64,000 bases of DNA from Pelodictyon phaeoclathratiforme BU-1 (GTDB lineage: Bacteria; Bacteroidota; Chlorobiia; Chlorobiales; Chlorobiaceae): the NCBI RefSeq assembly GCF_000020645.1, contig NC_011060.1, forward strand, positions 1,052,501 to 1,116,500, written 5' to 3'. The translations under genes were made by a program, and so were the position numbers. Shown here in pieces: positions 61,257 through 64,000 of the stretch. The notes beneath the pieces were generated by a model. It made no database searches and was not told the DNA's origin. It saw only the letters and a list, made by a program, of their open reading frames with translations. Every line of letters begins with the position of its first letter. Position 1 is the first letter of the stretch.

Positions 61257-62702
61257 TCAGTATGCTTTTGCGAAGACAACTTTTCGTGCGGCAGGTTTTC
61301 CTGAGTAGATACAGGTGCCGGGTTCATCGATGCGGTATTGCGCAATATAGTCGGCCTCTTCGGGAAGTACCCTGATGGTGGCTTTGGTCTCAGCCTTGAT
61401 TTTTGCTTCAGTTTCTGCCGTGCCGTCCCAGTGGGCGATGACAAATCCCTTTTCAACAGCCACCTTGAACTCTTCATAGCTCTGCACTTCGAAGGTGTGC
61501 TCGGTGCGGAACTGGAGTGCACGCTCGAACATGCTTTCCTGGATGGTGTTCAGAATTTCGCTGATTTGATCTGGCAGAGTTTCGTCGAGCGCCAGTTCGG
61601 TTTTTTCGAGTGTGTCGCGTCGTGCGGCGATGCAGATACCCTTCTCGATATCGCGTGGCCCGAGTTCGATACGGATTGGAATGCCCTGCAGCTCATATTC
61701 AGCAAATTTCCATCCGGGGGAGTTCTGTTCACTGCTGTCAACAAAGGAGGGAATACCGTTTTTGTTGAGTTCTTGAGCAAGGGCATTGGCCCGTTCAATG
61801 ACGGCGGCCTTGTCGCCCCTGAGAATGGGGATGATAACCACCTGGCGTGTGGCAAGTTTCGGTGGGAGCACCAGGCCGCGATCATCCGAGTGGGCCATGA
61901 TCAGGGCGCCAATCAATCGTGTCGAAACACCCCAGCTTGTTGCCCAGACATAGTCAAGCACCCCATCTTTGGTCTGGAACTGGCAGTCGAAGGCTTTTGC
62001 AAAATTCTGTCCGAGGTTGTGGGATGTTCCAGCCTGGAGCGCCTTACTGTCCTGCATCATCGCTTCAATGCACCAGGTATCAACCGCACCGGCAAATTTT
62101 TCGTTGTCGGTTTTCTTGCCCATGATGACCGGCATGGCCATATACTCTTCAGCAAAGGTTTTGTAGACGTTGATCATGCGGAGCACCTCTTCCTGCGACT
62201 CTTCAGGGTTTGCATGGGCGGTATGGCCCTCCTGCCAGAGAAACTCGGTGGTTCTGAGGAAAAGGCGGGTTCTCATCTCCCAGCGCACAACGTTGGCCCA
62301 CTGGTTGATCAGAATCGGCAGGTCGCGGTAAGACTGAATCCACTTTTTATAGGATGACCAGATGATGGTCTCCGATGTCGGGCGGATATAGAGCTTTTCT
62401 GCCAGCTCCTCACCCCCGCCGTGGGTGACAACGGCGCATTCAGGGGCAAACCCTTCAATATGTTCAGCCTCTTTTGCAATGAAGCTCTCAGGAATAAAGA
62501 GCGGGAAGTAGGCATTGACATGGCCCGTCTCCTTGAACATTCTGTCGAGGGCGGCCTGCATTTTTTCCCAGATGGCGTAGCCATTTGGCCGTATGTCCAT
62601 GCATCCCCTGACATCGGCATAATCGGCCAGTTTTGCCGAGCGCACAAGGTCAATATACCACTGGGAATAGTCTTCGCTTCTTGAAGTTATCTTGTCTGCC
62701 AC
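61257..62702 (-). CDS. proS: Prolyl-tRNA synthetase (short, archaeal/eukaryotic-like type)
   Basis: A 481-residue class II synthetase charging tRNA-Pro. SEDYSQWYIDLVRSAKLADY at the N-terminus, IRPTSETIIWSSYKKWIQSY (motif 2 region) and WATSWGVSTRLIGALIMAHS (motif 3) mark the archaeal-type ProS without the bacterial editing insertion. The C-terminus ends YSGKPAARKVVFAKAY, the type's characteristic tail. Convergent with the peroxiredoxin gene. Confidence 0.96.
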   Translation of the reverse strand: MADKITSRSEDYSQWYIDLVRSAKLADYADVRGCMDIRPNGYAIWEKMQAALDRMFKETGHVNAYFPLFIPESFIAKEAEHIEGFAPECAVVTHGGGEELAEKLYIRPTSETIIWSSYKKWIQSYRDLPILINQWANVVRWEMRTRLFLRTTEFLWQEGHTAHANPEESQEEVLRMINVYKTFAEEYMAMPVIMGKKTDNEKFAGAVDTWCIEAMMQDSKALQAGTSHNLGQNFAKAFDCQFQTKDGVLDYVWATSWGVSTRLIGALIMAHSDDRGLVLPPKLATRQVVIIPILRGDKAAVIERANALAQELNKNGIPSFVDSSEQNSPGWKFAEYELQGIPIRIELGPRDIEKGICIAARRDTLEKTELALDETLPDQISEILNTIQESMFERALQFRTEHTFEVQSYEEFKVAVEKGFVIAHWDGTAETEAKIKAETKATIRVLPEEADYIAQYRIDEPGTCIYSGKPAARKVVFAKAY

Positions 62703-62759
62703 TTTGTTGGTTCAATGATTGTTATAAAAAAAAGATAGTGTCAAAAAATATACAATCTG

Positions 62760-63497
62760 CTAATCAAATTTTTTCATCTTTTCCATAAGGTTTTTCAGAT
62801 GTGCTTTCTCCTGCGCTCCGAGAGGCTTCTGGTTGTCGGCAACTTTCTGATATCCTGCCGGTACAGCGAATTGGGAAGCAGGGAGCTCTTTTGGCCAGAT
62901 TTGCACAAGTTCCATCATGTATTTTCCATTATCGTTATATTGCGTGATCTTGACGGGGAATCCCTCAATGCCTTCACTGTTGAGTTTTTTTGAAAGCTCT
63001 GTGTTGGAGAGACGGGGATTTTGTGACTGAAGGATTCTGAAGGTCGAAAAATCACCCAGGTCGCGCGTCATCCAGAGTTCCAGTTTTTCGGTGGTGCTGG
63101 TCAGGATGATGTGTTCACAGGAATAGCCTTTTATGGATTGTTTTCCGAGCCTGGTGAGGGTATAGTTACTGTCGAAATCGAGCAGCATAGCATTTTCGGC
63201 GGCGGTTTTCAGGTTGACGAGGCTATATTTTTTTGCCTGGTGATTGATGATCCAAGCCTGGTCTGGCTGGGAGGCTTTGGTAATCACGGTTGTTTTGAGC
63301 TGCTCTGGTATTTTGTTCATCTGCATGGCCATGTCCATGCGTTGTGCTGATTTCCCGAATGAGTAGGTGACTTTGGCGGAACCGTTCGGCATGGTAAGCG
63401 CCATCTCCATGATTCCGGTAAATTTTGATGCTGCGGCGGCGGGTGTGCCTTGGGCGGCAAAAAGCACTATGAGGAGTGCAATAAAAATTGTTTTCAT
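62760..63497 (-). CDS. Exported DUF4412-like protein
   Basis: A 245-residue protein with a signal peptide (MKTIFIALLIVLFAAQGTPA, cleavage after AAA). The body is beta-rich: FTGIMEMALTMPNGSAKVTY, WIINHQAKKYSLVNLK, YSCEHIILTSTTEKLELWMT. These match the DUF4412/LolA-like lipid-binding architecture of periplasmic proteins. The C-terminus is a lysine-rich helix (KAHLKNLMEKMKKFD). Function unknown; it is 58 bases upstream of proS on the same strand. Confidence 0.8.
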   Translation of the reverse strand: MKTIFIALLIVLFAAQGTPAAAASKFTGIMEMALTMPNGSAKVTYSFGKSAQRMDMAMQMNKIPEQLKTTVITKASQPDQAWIINHQAKKYSLVNLKTAAENAMLLDFDSNYTLTRLGKQSIKGYSCEHIILTSTTEKLELWMTRDLGDFSTFRILQSQNPRLSNTELSKKLNSEGIEGFPVKITQYNDNGKYMMELVQIWPKELPASQFAVPAGYQKVADNQKPLGAQEKAHLKNLMEKMKKFD

Positions 63498-63689
63498 CGT
63501 GTTGCAGATTTGTTAGAGTCGTTTGTGCTGTTTTGTCATGCATGGTATCGCTTCTTATGATGCTCTGCAATGTACTCTTTGTAATGGCCAGGTGAGATGA
63601 TTTTTTTAAAGAGTGATCGGGATGGTGTACCTTTATGACTTTTACGGTTCTTTTTCCGGGTTGAGGGCTTTGTGAATGTTTGGTTTAAC

Positions 63690-64000
63690 ATGGGTGTGAT
63701 GGAAGAGGTGAAAGAGTGGGAGGTTGTTGAACTGCTCAAGACAACAACGGCGTTTTTTGTGACAAAAAAGGTTGATGAGCCACGTATCAGTGCGGAACTG
63801 CTTTTAGGGCATGTTCTTGGCAAAAGCCGCCTGGAACTTTATCTGCATCACAACAGGCCGGTCTATCAGGATGAGCTCGATCGCTTCAGGAGACTCTGTC
63901 GCCAGAGAATTGAAGGGCGTCCGGTGCAGTACCTTACCGGAGAGCAGTATTTTTATGGGTTGCAGTTTTTCGTTGATGAACGGGTACTCATTCCTCGTCC
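63690..64000 (+). CDS. prmC: Peptide chain release factor glutamine methyltransferase, N-terminal part
   Basis: The first 103 codons are visible; the gene runs off the right edge. EWEVVELLKTTTAFFVTKKV, DEPRISAELLLGHVLG and GRPVQYLTGEQYFYG, then VDERVLIPRP, are the helical N-terminal domain of PrmC/HemK, which methylates the GGQ glutamine of RF1/RF2. The SAM-binding and NPPY motifs would lie beyond the window. A second ATG three codons downstream (63699) is an alternative start. Confidence 0.9.
   Translation, partial: MGVMEEVKEWEVVELLKTTTAFFVTKKVDEPRISAELLLGHVLGKSRLELYLHHNRPVYQDELDRFRRLCRQRIEGRPVQYLTGEQYFYGLQFFVDERVLIPR

Noticed and set aside
61338..62357. A 339-codon plus-strand open frame opposite proS
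   Set aside because: Antisense shadow of proS; proS motifs on the minus strand are unambiguous.
1..64000. tRNA, rRNA genes and CRISPR arrays
   Set aside because: I looked for T-loop GGTTCGAATC-like sequences, rRNA conserved stretches and regularly spaced repeats and found none. A tRNAscan/Infernal run could still find a divergent tRNA.

Overview
The window comes from a green sulfur bacterium of the Chlorobium/Pelodictyon group. The decisive marker is a complete fmoA gene (Fenna-Matthews-Olson bacteriochlorophyll a protein, 37366-38466, minus strand), a family essentially restricted to Chlorobi and a few chloracidobacteria. A TrxR-like ferredoxin-NADP reductase, menA and a lactate-dehydrogenase-like malate dehydrogenase fit the same lineage.

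Layout. 1-5787 (minus) is an exopolysaccharide/regulation operon: a receiver-PAS-PP2C phosphatase, a degenerate sigma-54 activator, a degenerate sugar transferase fused to a WecG-type glycosyltransferase, an intact sugar transferase, a STAS protein and the start of a nucleotidyltransferase. 6330-18415 is mostly housekeeping: FNR, menA, agmatine-to-putrescine genes (aguB, aguA) around a Ste24 protease, mdh, rpmA-rplU, mutS and a B12-radical SAM protein. 18416-34445 is accessory DNA: broken and intact toxin-antitoxin modules, a TIR-TM-FGE receptor-like protein, an IS1634-type element, a metallophosphoesterase-NACHT-FGE protein, and a Tn3 remnant carrying an AbiEii cassette. 34446-47103 returns to core genes (ABC exporter, MerR-type regulator, fmoA, lnt, a sigma-54 activator, a SPOR protein, ispE, an H-NS-like protein, a nitrilase, a purine permease), with a decayed stretch at about 43.8-44.9 kb. 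47145-59637 is an island bounded by a perfect 39-bp direct repeat. It holds Ser/Thr kinases, FHA proteins, a PP2C phosphatase, an FHA-linked trypsin-like protease and an FGE-fold protein, and it is invaded by an IS630 element and a group II intron. 59840-64000 holds a small hypothetical gene, peroxiredoxin, proS, a DUF4412 protein and the start of prmC.

The most interesting theme is a set of proteins built alike: a cytoplasmic signalling or effector domain (TIR, kinase or PP2C), one membrane segment, and a C-terminal C-type-lectin-fold domain (FGE/SUMF1 or Lcl/DUF1566). The FHA-FHA-TM-protease protein has the same topology with a protease outside. Two of the FGE genes are followed directly by the same structured element, whose inner hairpin is conserved while the outer stem is rewritten but still pairs. 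The FGE C-termini have codon patterns expected from adenine-directed diversification (DGR variable repeats), but I see no DGR reverse transcriptase or template repeat in the window; the only reverse transcriptase is a group II intron maturase. My inference is a membrane-spanning sensing/conflict network built on phosphorylation, possibly with sensors diversified in trans.
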